Source: Methanobacteriota archaeon (GTDB lineage Archaea > JAADCQ01 > Methanopyri > Methanopyrales > Methanopyraceae). Taken from it: a stretch of 8,407 nucleotides of DNA. A program made the position numbers and the translations under genes. The stretch's first letter is position 1. Each line of letters begins with the position of its first letter. Of this stretch, positions 1 to 6,437 are shown piece by piece. The stretch is taken from assembly GCA_027064425.1 (NCBI GenBank), contig JAMOPO010000044.1:1-8407 (forward strand), given 5' to 3'. The notes below the pieces were generated by a model. It was not told the origin of the DNA. It made no database searches and worked only from the letters and a program-made list of their open reading frames with translations.

Positions 1-1
1 G

Positions 2-760
2 GCGGACGTGGCGAACCTGCTGCGCTGCGGGATCAAGAACGTGATCGCGGTGGAGGGGACGAACGTCCCGGAGCCGGTGATCGAGCTGTCGAAGGAGAAG
101 GAGGTCACGGTGTTCGCGGACGGTGACCGGGGCGGGGAGCTGATCATCAAGGAGCTGATGCAGGTGGCGGACGTGGACTACGTGGCGCGGGCGCCGAAGG
201 GGAAGGAGGTGGAGGAGCTCACGAAGCGGGAGGTGCGGGAGGCGCTCGAGAACCGGGTGCCGGCGGATGAGTACCTCGAGCGGCTGGAGCGGAAGAAGAA
301 GCGGAAGAAGAAGGGTCGGCCGAAGAAGAAGGGTAAGGGCAAGCCGCGGAAGAAGAAGGGTAAGCCGCGGCGGAAGAAGCGGAAGGGCAAGCCGAAGAAG
401 AAGCGGGGCAAGCGGCCGCCGAAGAAGAAGCGCGGTAAGCGGGGCAAGCCGCGAAAGCGGGAGGAGATGAGCCGGGAGGAGCGCGAGCTGCTGGAGCGGC
501 TCAAGGACGTGAAGGGCACGTTCAAGGCCGTGCTGCTGGACGAGGACCTGAAGGAGATCGAGAAGGTGGAGCTGGACGAGCTGGTGGACGCGCTGAAGGA
601 GCGTGAGGGTGTCCGCGCGGTGGTCGTGGACGGCGTGATCACCCGCAGGCTCGTCGAAGCCGCTAAAGACAAGGGCGTGAGGTACATGGTAGGCGTGAGG
701 GAGGGAGACCTCGACCCCGACGTGAAGGAGGGCGTCAAGGTGCTGACCATCTCGTCCTAG
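2..760 (+). CDS. dnaG: Archaeal DnaG primase-like protein, 5' partial (Toprim domain, hyperbasic linker, C-terminal domain)
   Basis: This is the C-terminal part of archaeal DnaG; the reading frame is open from the left edge, so the start lies outside the window. Residues are counted from the codon at position 8. The Toprim core is visible: the catalytic Glu in [15 protein letters not shown] (E16) and the metal-binding DGDRGG at 38-43. After a helical stretch comes a tract of Lys, Arg, Gly and Pro only (95-151). A small C-terminal domain follows, including [14 protein letters not shown] and [18 protein letters not shown], which resembles the conserved archaeal DnaG tail. As known for the family, archaeal DnaG has primase activity in some species and in others associates with the RNA exosome; the sequence does not say which role applies here. 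Codons mostly end in G, with valine usually GTG. The stop TAG is 27 bp before the next gene's ATG, so the two are probably co-transcribed. Confidence 0.92.
   Translation, partial: ADVANLLRCGIKNVIAVEGTNVPEPVIELSKEKEVTVFADGDRGGELIIKELMQVADVDYVARAPKGKEVEELTKREVREALENRVPADEYLERLERKKKRKKKGRPKKKGKGKPRKKKGKPRRKKRKGKPKKKRGKRPPKKKRGKRGKPRKREEMSREERELLERLKDVKGTFKAVLLDEDLKEIEKVELDELVDALKEREGVRAVVVDGVITRRLVEAAKDKGVRYMVGVREGDLDPDVKEGVKVLTISS
290..460 (+). repeat. Lys/Arg/Gly/Pro low-complexity tract inside dnaG
   Basis: Fifty-seven consecutive codons encode only Lys, Arg, Gly or Pro: 42 Lys/Arg and 15 Gly/Pro, with no acidic, aromatic or aliphatic residue. The DNA is an imperfect array of AAGAAGAAG and GGCAAGCCG-like units, giving KKKGKP and KKRGK words. 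It separates the Toprim region from the C-terminal domain. Imperfect units and mixed Lys and Arg codons suggest a maintained protein segment rather than a recent microsatellite expansion. Confidence 0.9.
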
Positions 761-775
761 ACACCAGCCCTCGCC

Positions 776-782
776 GAGGTGG
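776..782 (+). promoter_or_regulatory. Shine-Dalgarno site selecting ATG 788
   Basis: GAGGTGG lies 5 nt before the ATG at 788. The in-frame GTG at 779 falls inside this motif and cannot use it, so ATG 788 is the preferred start of the AAA+ ATPase gene. Confidence 0.75.
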
Positions 783-787
783 TTCGT

Positions 788-2320
788 ATGCCCAACAACG
801 TCCTCTCCTCCCGACTGTTTCGGCGGTTTCTGAACCGTCGCCGCGAGGAAGAGGAGGAGGCGGAGGAGGAGCCCAGGAAGGAGGACGACCTGATAGACCC
901 GGTCAAGGAGGACTTCACCCTGGACGACATCGAGACGACCGCGGACATCAAGATCCCGGAGAACCCGCTCGACCGGGTGATCGGGCAGGAGCGGGCGGTC
1001 AAGTTCGCCAAGCTGGCCGCGAAGCAGCGCCGCCACCTCCTCCTCGTCGGCCCGCCCGGCGTGGGTAAGAGCATGATCGCGCAGTGCATCGCGGAGCTGC
1101 TGCCTAAGCCCCGGGAGCAGATCGAGGTGTACCATAACCCCGCCAACCCGGAGCGGCCGATCGTTCGGGTGAGGACCCGGGAGGAGATCGAGTCGGAGGA
1201 GTCGGACACGCTCCTGTCCCCGAAGGAAGTGCCCGAGATCGTGGCGGAGCAGCTCGGCTTCCGCTGCCCGAACTGCGGTCGGTACAGCGACCCCGACGTG
1301 AAGTACTGCCCGAAGTGCGGCGCGCAGAAGCCCTCGGGGCGCGTGTACCGGGCCACCCAGTACGAGCGCTCGACGAGCCGGCAGGTGGCGGTCGTGTACG
1401 AGCGGGTGGGCGACAAGATCCGCGTGGTGAAGCCGGGCTCGGAGGAGGAAGAGAAGAAGGTCCTCGTCCCCCTGGACCGGAAGCCCTTCGTCCAGGTCAC
1501 GGGCGCGAGCGAGACCGAGCTGCTGGGGGACGTGAAGCACTGCCCGTGGGGCGGCGATGAGCAGCTGGGCGAGCCGCCCTACAAGCGGGTCATCCCGGGC
1601 GCCATTCACGAGGCGCACGAGGGCGTGCTGTTCATCGACGAGCTGGCGCAGCTGGGTCCGCTGCAGCAGCACCTGCTGACCGCCATGCAGGAGAAGGAGT
1701 TCCCGATCACGGGTAAGAACCCGCAGTCGTCGGGCGCGGCCGTGCGGGTCGAGGGCGTGCCCTGCGACTTCATCCTCGTGGGCGCCTGCAACATCCAGGA
1801 CCTGCCGATGATCCTCTCACCGCTCCGGTCGCGGATCCAGGGCGAGGGCTACGAGGTGCTGATGGAAACGACCATGCCGGACACGGAGGAGAACCGGGCC
1901 AAGCTGGCCCAGTTCGTGGCGCAGGAGGTGGAAAAGGACGGGCGCATTCCGCACGCGACTCGGGAGGCGGTGGAGGAGATCATCAAGGAGGCGCGCCGGC
2001 GAGCCCGGGTGATCGACGGTGAGCGGGACGCGCTGACCCTGCGGCTCCGGGACCTGGCCGGCGTGGTCCGGATGGCGGGCGACCTGGCGGTCATGGAGGG
2101 GGCCAAGTACATCGAGCCGAAGCACGTGCGGGCGGCGATCAAGCTCGCGAAGCCGGTGGAGGAGCAGATCGTGAAGAAGTACGGCTCGCTGGAGGAGGGA
2201 CTGCGCCGGGACGTGGCCACGTGCTCGCTGTCCTCGCCGCAGGCCCAGCAGCAAGTTATTCAGGGGAACGCCGACAACACGCGGTACCACCACGAGGACA
2301 GCAAACGCGGATACATCTAG
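788..2320 (+). CDS. LonB-related AAA+ ATPase with zinc-ribbon insert, lacking the Lon protease domain
   Basis: The 510-residue protein has an acidic N-terminus (Glu-rich at about 20-35), then a AAA+ module close to archaeal LonB. Walker A is GPPGVGKS (88-95), Walker B is VLFIDE (280-285), the sensor-1 Asn is in VGACN (335), the arginine-finger region is PLRSRI, and sensor 2 lies in [10 protein letters not shown] near 421. LonB-like words include [24 protein letters not shown] and [14 protein letters not shown]. Between Walker A and B, where archaeal LonB carries transmembrane helices, this protein instead has CPNC-x10-CPKC (C160, C163, C174, C177), a probable zinc ribbon, and no hydrophobic helix. 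After EEQIVKKYG, where LonB continues into its Ser-Lys peptidase domain, it ends in a short Gln-rich tail. It therefore looks like a soluble ATPase without its own protease, perhaps a remodelling factor; the substrate is unknown. It follows dnaG by 27 bp and precedes a UPF0058 gene by 16 bp, suggesting an operon. It should not be labelled a Lon protease. Confidence 0.85.
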   Translation: MPNNVLSSRLFRRFLNRRREEEEEAEEEPRKEDDLIDPVKEDFTLDDIETTADIKIPENPLDRVIGQERAVKFAKLAAKQRRHLLLVGPPGVGKSMIAQCIAELLPKPREQIEVYHNPANPERPIVRVRTREEIESEESDTLLSPKEVPEIVAEQLGFRCPNCGRYSDPDVKYCPKCGAQKPSGRVYRATQYERSTSRQVAVVYERVGDKIRVVKPGSEEEEKKVLVPLDRKPFVQVTGASETELLGDVKHCPWGGDEQLGEPPYKRVIPGAIHEAHEGVLFIDELAQLGPLQQHLLTAMQEKEFPITGKNPQSSGAAVRVEGVPCDFILVGACNIQDLPMILSPLRSRIQGEGYEVLMETTMPDTEENRAKLAQFVAQEVEKDGRIPHATREAVEEIIKEARRRARVIDGERDALTLRLRDLAGVVRMAGDLAVMEGAKYIEPKHVRAAIKLAKPVEEQIVKKYGSLEEGLRRDVATCSLSSPQAQQQVIQGNADNTRYHHEDSKRGYI

Positions 2321-2324
2321 CCGC

Positions 2325-2330
2325 GGGTGA
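2325..2330 (+). promoter_or_regulatory. Shine-Dalgarno site selecting ATG 2337
   Basis: GGGTGA ends 6 nt before ATG 2337. The adjacent in-frame GTG at 2334 would be only 3 nt away. The ATG also gives the family-like N-terminus MRKDELFLLH. Confidence 0.65.
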
Positions 2331-2336
2331 GCGGTG

Positions 2337-2648
2337 ATGAGGAAGGACGAGCTTTTTCTGCTTCACTCAGTGCTTTACTACGTGTTCGAGTACCTTCGGC
2401 GCCGGGATCAGCTGACCGAGGAGGACATCCGGGCCTACCAGGAGTTCGACGTCAAGCCGGGGCACCTGCACAAGACGAAGCTCCAGCACAAGTGCGCCGT
2501 CTTCCTCCTCGCTTACCTCATCTCCAAGGCGATCAGCAACGACCTGCCCAAGGCGGAGGGACTGCGACAGCGGCTCCGGAAGCTGCTGGACGACCTGTTC
2601 GAGGAGCTCCGGCGCCGGGGCGAGGAGGTCAACGTTGAGCCTCCGTAG
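2337..2648 (+). CDS. UPF0058 family protein
   Basis: This 103-residue protein matches the small archaeal UPF0058 family, whose members begin with an M-(H/R)-KDEL-x-x-LH motif followed by a helical domain. Visible features are MRKDELFLLH at the N-terminus and the conserved cluster PGHLHKTKLQHKCAVFLL around residues 41-58, with H10, H43, H45 and H51 as possible metal ligands. The rest is predominantly helical with a charged C-terminus. The biochemical function of the family is not established as far as I know. The gene follows the AAA+ ATPase by 16 bp, and its last 14 bp overlap the next gene, whose SD lies inside this coding region. This implies a single transcript with coupled translation. 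Confidence 0.8.
   Translation: MRKDELFLLHSVLYYVFEYLRRRDQLTEEDIRAYQEFDVKPGHLHKTKLQHKCAVFLLAYLISKAISNDLPKAEGLRQRLRKLLDDLFEELRRRGEEVNVEPP
2624..2629 (+). promoter_or_regulatory. Shine-Dalgarno site for TTG 2635
   Basis: GGAGGT lies inside the 3' end of the UPF0058 gene, 5 nt before TTG 2635. This near-perfect match justifies a TTG start for the membrane protein. Confidence 0.75.
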
Positions 2649-2928
2649 CAAGCGGTGGCTCCGGATCGCGTTCCTGGTGGCCCTGGCGCCCGTCGCACCC
2701 TTCTTCCCCGCGTGGACGTGCATCCTTGCCTCCGTCTTCCTCGCCGCCACCCACGTCCTGAAGCCCGGGGAAGGCGACGGGCTCGCCCTGGCGATCGTGT
2801 TCCTCGCCTGCCTCGCGGGCCGCGACGCGCTCGGCCCACTGTTCCACCTCGCCGTCCCCGCCACCTGCCTCGGCGGCGTCCTCGCCTACTTCTTGAAGCA
2901 CCGAGACACGCTCCTGAACCGCACCTGA
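2635..2928 (+). CDS. Small four-helix membrane protein, unknown function
   Basis: The 97-residue product has a basic N-terminus (SLRSKRWLR) and about four hydrophobic segments near residues 11-24, 26-42, 49-62 and 69-87, ending in a short basic tail. It is predicted to sit in the cytoplasmic membrane. I recognise no family. The TTG start is chosen because of a strong SD five bases upstream; it overlaps the UPF0058 gene by 14 bp, making this the last gene of the dnaG run. Its codons mostly end in C, unlike the G-ending codons of the upstream genes. Its last 43 bp overlap the 3' end of the convergent gene on the other strand. The reading frame is well supported by the SD and the helix pattern, but it may be lineage-specific. 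Confidence 0.68.
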   Translation: MSLRSKRWLRIAFLVALAPVAPFFPAWTCILASVFLAATHVLKPGEGDGLALAIVFLACLAGRDALGPLFHLAVPATCLGGVLAYFLKHRDTLLNRT

Positions 2929-3548
2929 TCCACCGCCCTCGCCACCGCCTCCCACACCCGACCCTCCCGCACCTCGAACGGCGGCACCGGCTCCACCCTC
3001 ACCGCGTCGTCCCGCCGGAGCACCTCCTCCGGGTCCGAGGTCGGGTAGAAGTAGTCCGAGGAGCTCTCCACCCGCACCTGCACGAGGTGGTGCCCCTCGG
3101 ACGCGAACTCCACGACCAGATCGAGGACGCGGAGGAAGGCGGAGTGCGGGTCGGGGCACTCCCGACCGTCCACCTCCGGGACGAGCAGCACCGCCCCGTC
3201 CAGCCGCTCGACGCACTCCCGGAACGCTGGGTTCCCGTACCGGAACGTCAGCACCACCCGGCGCGCGCGCAGGGACCGGTACTCCGAGTAGAACGTGACC
3301 GGGTCCGTGATCAGGACCACGTCGGCGGTGGGCTCCGGGCGCACCTCGATCCCGAAGGTGTCCGCCGGCTCGGTCTCCCGCGTGATCAGCCTCACGCTCA
3401 CGCCCTGGCCGGAGAGCCTGCGAACCAGCTCCACGTTGAAGGGCGTGCACCCGATCACGTCCAGGCGGTCGTGGCTGGGGACGCTTGACGCGAGCGCGGC
3501 CGCCATCCTCCTAACCAGGTCGATCAGCGGGACCGAGACCGACTCCAT
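2886..3548 (-). CDS. Conserved hypothetical protein, possibly Rossmann-like
   Basis: I do not recognise this protein of about 220 residues. Its pattern suggests alternating beta strands and helices: RLDVIGCTPFNVELVRRL, then GVSVRLITRE, ADVVLITDPVTF, RRVVLTFRYG and DGAVLLVPEVDG. This is reminiscent of a nucleotide- or SAM-binding alpha/beta fold, but no glycine-rich loop is clear. A distant relation to UPF0146 is possible and unproven. The C-terminal third has EFASEGHHLVQVRVESSSDY and a charged tail. ATG 3548 is the only reasonable start: upstream residues are Ser/Arg-rich shadow sequence opposite MetAP. However, GGGAGG directly abuts this ATG, so ATG 3506, also abutted by AGGAGG, is an alternative. 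The gene diverges from MetAP across about 25 bp and runs 43 bp into the 3' end of the membrane protein gene. A real gene is supported by sensible protein composition in this strand and frame. Confidence 0.65.
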   Translation of the reverse strand: MESVSVPLIDLVRRMAAALASSVPSHDRLDVIGCTPFNVELVRRLSGQGVSVRLITRETEPADTFGIEVRPEPTADVVLITDPVTFYSEYRSLRARRVVLTFRYGNPAFRECVERLDGAVLLVPEVDGRECPDPHSAFLRVLDLVVEFASEGHHLVQVRVESSSDYFYPTSDPEEVLRRDDAVRVEPVPPFEVREGRVWEAVARAVDQVRFRSVSRCFKK

Positions 3549-3573
3549 CCTCCCGACCCCGGGGGGACGCGGC

Positions 3574-4446
3574 GTGGACGTCGACGACTTCCGGGAGGCG
3601 GGCAAGGTCGTGCGGAGGACGCTGAGGCGCGCGGAGAGGGAAATAAGCGTCGGTGACGACCTCCTGGAGGTCGCCGAGTACCTCGAGGACATGATCCGGG
3701 ACGAGGGCGCCGAGCCCGCGTTCCCCGTCAACCTGTCCCTGAACGAGGTCGCGGCGCACTACACGCCCGGGCCCGAGGGTGGCCCGGAAATCGAGCCCGG
3801 GAGCATCCTGAAGGTGGACGTCGGCGCGCACGTGAACGGTGCCATCGGGGACGCGGCCATCACCCTGGTCTTCGACCACGAGCTGGGCGAGCGGCTGGCC
3901 GAGACGGCCAGGGAGGCCCTCGAGGCCGCCATAGAGGTCATCCGGCCCGGGGTGACCTGCAGGGAGGTCGGTCGGGCCATCGGGGAGGTCTGCCGGGAGC
4001 GAGGGTTTCGGCCCGTCACGGGGCTCACGGGGCACGAGATCGAGCGTTGGAACCTCCACGCGGGCGTCTCAATACCCAACGACGACCTGCCCGGGTACGA
4101 GGACGAGCTGAAGGAGGGCATGATCCTCGCGGTGGAGCCCTTCGTCACGACCGAGGAGGGCGACGGGGACGTCGAGCCGGGCCGGTACGTGGAGATCTTC
4201 TCGGTGAAGAACCCGAACCAGCGCTCCCGGGTGAACCTGCGCCGGATCTACGAGGAGCGGCGCTCCCTGCCCTTCGCCCGCCGGTGGCTGGGCTCGTCCG
4301 CCAGCAAGCTCGAGCTGCTCCGCCTGAGCCGGGTCGGGGCGCTGAAGGCCTACCCGGAACTGGTCGAGCGGAACGGCGAGCCGGTGGCCCAGTGGGAGCA
4401 CACGGTGCTGGTCACGGAGGACGGGTGCGAGGTTCTCACCCGGTGA
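3574..4446 (+). CDS. map: Methionine aminopeptidase, type II (archaeal)
   Basis: This enzyme removes the initiator methionine from nascent cytosolic proteins using a dinuclear metal centre. All key residues are visible: the substrate-contacting H62 in EVAAHYTPG; metal ligands D82 (LKVDVGAH), D93 (AIGDAAIT), H154 (GLTGHEIERWNLHAG), E188 (ILAVEPF) and E275 (AQWEHTVLV). The insert of about 65 residues that distinguishes type II enzymes lies between H154 and E275. The 290-residue length suits archaeal MetAP. The GTG start at 3574 puts H62, D82 and D93 at the numbers I recall for the Pyrococcus furiosus enzyme, and a G-rich SD-like stretch (GGGGGGA) lies 7 nt upstream. The frame stays open farther upstream, but that part lies opposite the minus-strand gene and does not resemble MetAP. 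Its stop overlaps the convergent DUF296 gene by 11 bp. Confidence 0.95.
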   Translation: MDVDDFREAGKVVRRTLRRAEREISVGDDLLEVAEYLEDMIRDEGAEPAFPVNLSLNEVAAHYTPGPEGGPEIEPGSILKVDVGAHVNGAIGDAAITLVFDHELGERLAETAREALEAAIEVIRPGVTCREVGRAIGEVCRERGFRPVTGLTGHEIERWNLHAGVSIPNDDLPGYEDELKEGMILAVEPFVTTEEGDGDVEPGRYVEIFSVKNPNQRSRVNLRRIYEERRSLPFARRWLGSSASKLELLRLSRVGALKAYPELVERNGEPVAQWEHTVLVTEDGCEVLTR

Positions 4447-4897
4447 CCACGTCGACGAGCTCCCGGTACCCCGTGCGCTCGTCCTCCCCCCGCACGAGCC
4501 GGGCGCTGAGGCGGAGGAGGGCGAGCTCGACCGTCGTGTACACCTCGAACCCTTTCACGTGCCCACCCAGCGTGTGCCCGTTCTCGTCCGAGAGGACGCC
4601 GTGCAGGTGGTAGGACCCGTCGTCGAAGAAGACCCCGTCGAGGGTCACGAGCTCGAACTTGCCCCGGGTCTCGTACACGGGCGTGTCTCCCAGCCGCCAT
4701 CGGACCCTCCGGACGCTACCCTTGCAGGACACGACGACCGAGTTCCTCCACTCGTCCAGGTTCACGTCGTCCGGGAAGACCTCCCCGGGCTCGAGCCGGA
4801 CGAGGATCAGCTCCTCAGTCTCTACCCGCCGGGCGAGCAGCGGGGTGACCCCCTTGGAGCCGAAGCTGAGGGACTTCCTGGTCACGGAGGACGCCAT
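4436..4897 (-). CDS. PPC/DUF296 domain protein
   Basis: The product of about 150 residues consists mainly of a PPC (plants and prokaryotes conserved, DUF296) domain. Typical elements appear in order: the opening strand LILVRLEPGEVF, a helix, SVVVSCKGSVRRVRWRL, GKFELVTLDGVFF, the histidine motif YHLHGVLSD, GHTLGGHVKG, and the closing helix TTVELALLRL. H97, H99 and H113 (counted from ATG 4897) correspond to histidines that bind metal in some family structures. In plants the domain occurs in AT-hook DNA-binding proteins; its archaeal role is unknown, and no AT-hook is present here. The start is uncertain: ATG 4897 and GTG 4885 both lack an SD, and both place the N-terminus opposite the 5' end of the divergent nucleotidyltransferase gene. 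The conserved domain begins near 4820. The 3' end overlaps MetAP by 11 bp. Confidence 0.78.
   Translation of the reverse strand: MASSVTRKSLSFGSKGVTPLLARRVETEELILVRLEPGEVFPDDVNLDEWRNSVVVSCKGSVRRVRWRLGDTPVYETRGKFELVTLDGVFFDDGSYHLHGVLSDENGHTLGGHVKGFEVYTTVELALLRLSARLVRGEDERTGYRELVDVVTG
4842..4852. promoter_or_regulatory. GGGGTGACCCC interrupted palindrome including the SD of the nucleotidyltransferase gene
   Basis: GGGG-TGA-CCCC is symmetric around position 4847. On the plus strand it supplies GGTGA (4844-4848), which ends 5 nt before TTG 4854, the start I prefer for the nucleotidyltransferase. It also lies in the zone where the divergent DUF296 gene begins. An operator role is conjecture; the SD role is the firmer reading. 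Confidence 0.4.
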
Positions 4898-5870
4898 CTT
4901 CTCGGTGATCTCGTACGTGCACCCGGAGGACGGGATCCTCTCCCTGATGAGGTACGTGAGGGACGAGGAGGGGGATCGGGTGCGTCGGGGGACGGGCGAG
5001 CGGTACCGGAAGGTGGGCTTCGAGGAGTCGTTCGAGATCCTCCGGGAGCGGCACCCGGAGTACGTGAAGAAGGTGCGCGGGGACTTCCACGACCAGGTCG
5101 TGCCCCGGGAGGACGTGGTCGAGCACCTGGACCCGCGTGAGCGGGCGATGGAGATCCTGGAGGAGCCGCGGGACGAGCTGGAGGAGCTGGCGGCTCGGGC
5201 GATCCTGGAGCTGGCGGAGGACGCGGGGGTGCCGGAGTCGGCGTTCGGGGTCACGGGGTCGCTGCTGCCGAAGCTGCACGACCCGGCCTCCTCGGACCTG
5301 GACCTCGTCGTGTACGGGATGGACCACTACCTGGCCGTGCGGGACGTGATCCTGCGGGTGCAGGAGACGGGTGAGGGTCGGGACGTGCTGTCGGGCCTCG
5401 ACTTCGACGACTGGGAGCGGGTGTACCGGCGGCGGAGCCCGGAGCTGGATTTCGAGGAGTTCGTGCGGCACGAGATGCGGAAGGGGAACCGGGTGGTGGT
5501 CGGGGACCGCGTCTGCGACGTGCTCTTCGTGCGGGACGAGTCGGAGCGGGAGGAGGTGGAGTGGGAGGGGTTCGAGACGCTGGAGGAGCGGGCCCGGCTC
5601 GTGTGCGAGGTCGTGGACGATCGGTGGGCGTTCGACTACCCGGCCCGGTGGAGGGTGCGCGTGCTGGAGACGGACTCGGAGGTCGGCGAGGAGGTGGTCG
5701 AGGTGCGCTCGTACACGCACACGTACGTGGGCCAGGCGTTCGAGGGGGAGGTCATCGAGGTGCAGGGGAAGATCGAGCGGGAGCTCCGCTCGGACCGGGT
5801 CATCGCGGTCGTGGGCTCGACCCGGGAGGCGAAGGGCGAGTGGATCAGGGTGATCAAGGATCAGCGGTAG
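4854..5870 (+). CDS. Predicted nucleotidyltransferase (COG1665-like)
   Basis: The 338-residue protein carries a Pol beta-type nucleotidyltransferase signature. GVTGSLLPKLHDPASSDLDL gives G135-S136 followed by D148 and D150, and VCDVLFV (D222) is a plausible third carboxylate. The N-terminus (RDFLVTEDAIFSVISYVHPE) resembles the small beta domain that opens the archaeal COG1665 family, and the C-terminal part (from about 240) is beta-rich with YTHTYVGQAFEGEVIEVQGK. The substrate is unknown; nucleotidyl transfer to a small molecule, RNA or protein is all possible. TTG 4854 is preferred because GGTGA lies 5 nt upstream; GTG 4845, three codons earlier, has no SD. Codons mostly end in G. The gene starts opposite the DUF296 gene's 5' end and its stop overlaps hpt by 10 bp. 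Confidence 0.78.
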   Translation: MEPKLRDFLVTEDAIFSVISYVHPEDGILSLMRYVRDEEGDRVRRGTGERYRKVGFEESFEILRERHPEYVKKVRGDFHDQVVPREDVVEHLDPRERAMEILEEPRDELEELAARAILELAEDAGVPESAFGVTGSLLPKLHDPASSDLDLVVYGMDHYLAVRDVILRVQETGEGRDVLSGLDFDDWERVYRRRSPELDFEEFVRHEMRKGNRVVVGDRVCDVLFVRDESEREEVEWEGFETLEERARLVCEVVDDRWAFDYPARWRVRVLETDSEVGEEVVEVRSYTHTYVGQAFEGEVIEVQGKIERELRSDRVIAVVGSTREAKGEWIRVIKDQR

Positions 5871-6424
5871 CGGGACTCGACGACCTCGACCCCGTCCTCG
5901 CTGACCTCCACGCGCACGAGGTACTTCACCTCGATCCCCGTCTCCTCCTTCACCCGCTTCAGCCCGCCCCGCGCGATGACAACCACCACGTCCTTGATCT
6001 CCGCGCCCGCCTCCCGCAGCGCGTTGATCACGCCCACCAGCGTGCCGCCCGTGCTCACCACGTCGTCCACGACGACCACCTCGTCGCCCTCCGACACGCC
6101 GTTCAGGTAGAGCTTCTCGCGGCCGTACCCCTTCTCCTGCACGATCTCGATCTCACCGTCCAGCCCGTACCGGCGCTTTCGGACGATCACCAGTGGCCGG
6201 TCCAGCATCGTGGACAGGAGCGTGCCCAGGTGGATGCCCATCGCCTCCACGCACACGATCTTGTCGAAGTCCGTCGTGTCCAGCGCGCGCACGATCCGCG
6301 ACGCGACCTCCCGCAGCAGGTCCGCGTCGATCTCGGGCACCCCGTCCGTGATCGGGTGAATGAAGTAGTGGTACCCGTTCCGCTCGATCACGGGCGCCTC
6401 CTCCAGCGACCGCTCGAGCAGCAT
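5861..6424 (-). CDS. hpt: Hypoxanthine/guanine phosphoribosyltransferase (archaeal HPRT)
   Basis: This purine-salvage enzyme transfers phosphoribose from PRPP to hypoxanthine or guanine, forming IMP or GMP in the cytosol. The PRPP-binding loop is clear: EVVVVDDVVSTGGT (115-128). Other archaeal-HPRT signatures are the N-terminal GYHYFIHPITDGVP (17-30), CVEAMGIHLGTLLS (58-71), the VRKRRYGLDGE segment and the KLYLNGVSEGDEV lead-in to the loop. The length (187 residues) and end-to-end layout match the archaeal HPRT subfamily; Methanocaldococcus HPRT shows the same order of blocks. The start is ATG 6424, with GGGGGAGGT ending 4 nt upstream. It is the last gene of a minus-strand operon, 12 bp after the ACT-domain gene. 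Its 3' end overlaps the nucleotidyltransferase by 10 bp. Confidence 0.95.
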   Translation of the reverse strand: MLLERSLEEAPVIERNGYHYFIHPITDGVPEIDADLLREVASRIVRALDTTDFDKIVCVEAMGIHLGTLLSTMLDRPLVIVRKRRYGLDGEIEIVQEKGYGREKLYLNGVSEGDEVVVVDDVVSTGGTLVGVINALREAGAEIKDVVVVIARGGLKRVKEETGIEVKYLVRVEVSEDGVEVVESRYR

Positions 6425-6428
6425 GCCA

Positions 6429-6437
6429 ACCTCCCCC
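6429..6437 (-). promoter_or_regulatory. Shine-Dalgarno site for hpt
   Basis: On the minus strand GGGGGAGGT ends 4 nt before ATG 6424. Its first G is the last base of the TAG stop of the upstream gene, which indicates close translational linkage. Confidence 0.75.

Noticed and set aside
290-460. Possible CRISPR-like or tandem repeat array
   Set aside because: The repeated units are short, imperfect codon-level repeats inside one open frame, with no spacers.
178-750. 190-residue minus-strand frame opposite dnaG
   Set aside because: It is a Ser/Arg/Phe-rich shadow of the Lys/Arg-coding repeats, with no domain-like pattern; the plus-strand DnaG motifs are unambiguous.
1264-1321. Zinc-ribbon codons as a separate small gene or intein remnant
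   Set aside because: The CPNC/CPKC segment is in frame with the AAA+ domains on both sides, and no intein splice motifs are visible.
2655-3488. 277-residue plus-strand frame
   Set aside because: It is almost all Arg, His, Pro and Leu, typical of an antisense GC-rich shadow, and it crosses two genes with better composition.
3556-3566. CCCC-GGGGGG stretch between divergent genes as a specific operator
   Set aside because: In such GC-rich DNA a short C/G run is common, and the G run is explained as a loose SD for map.
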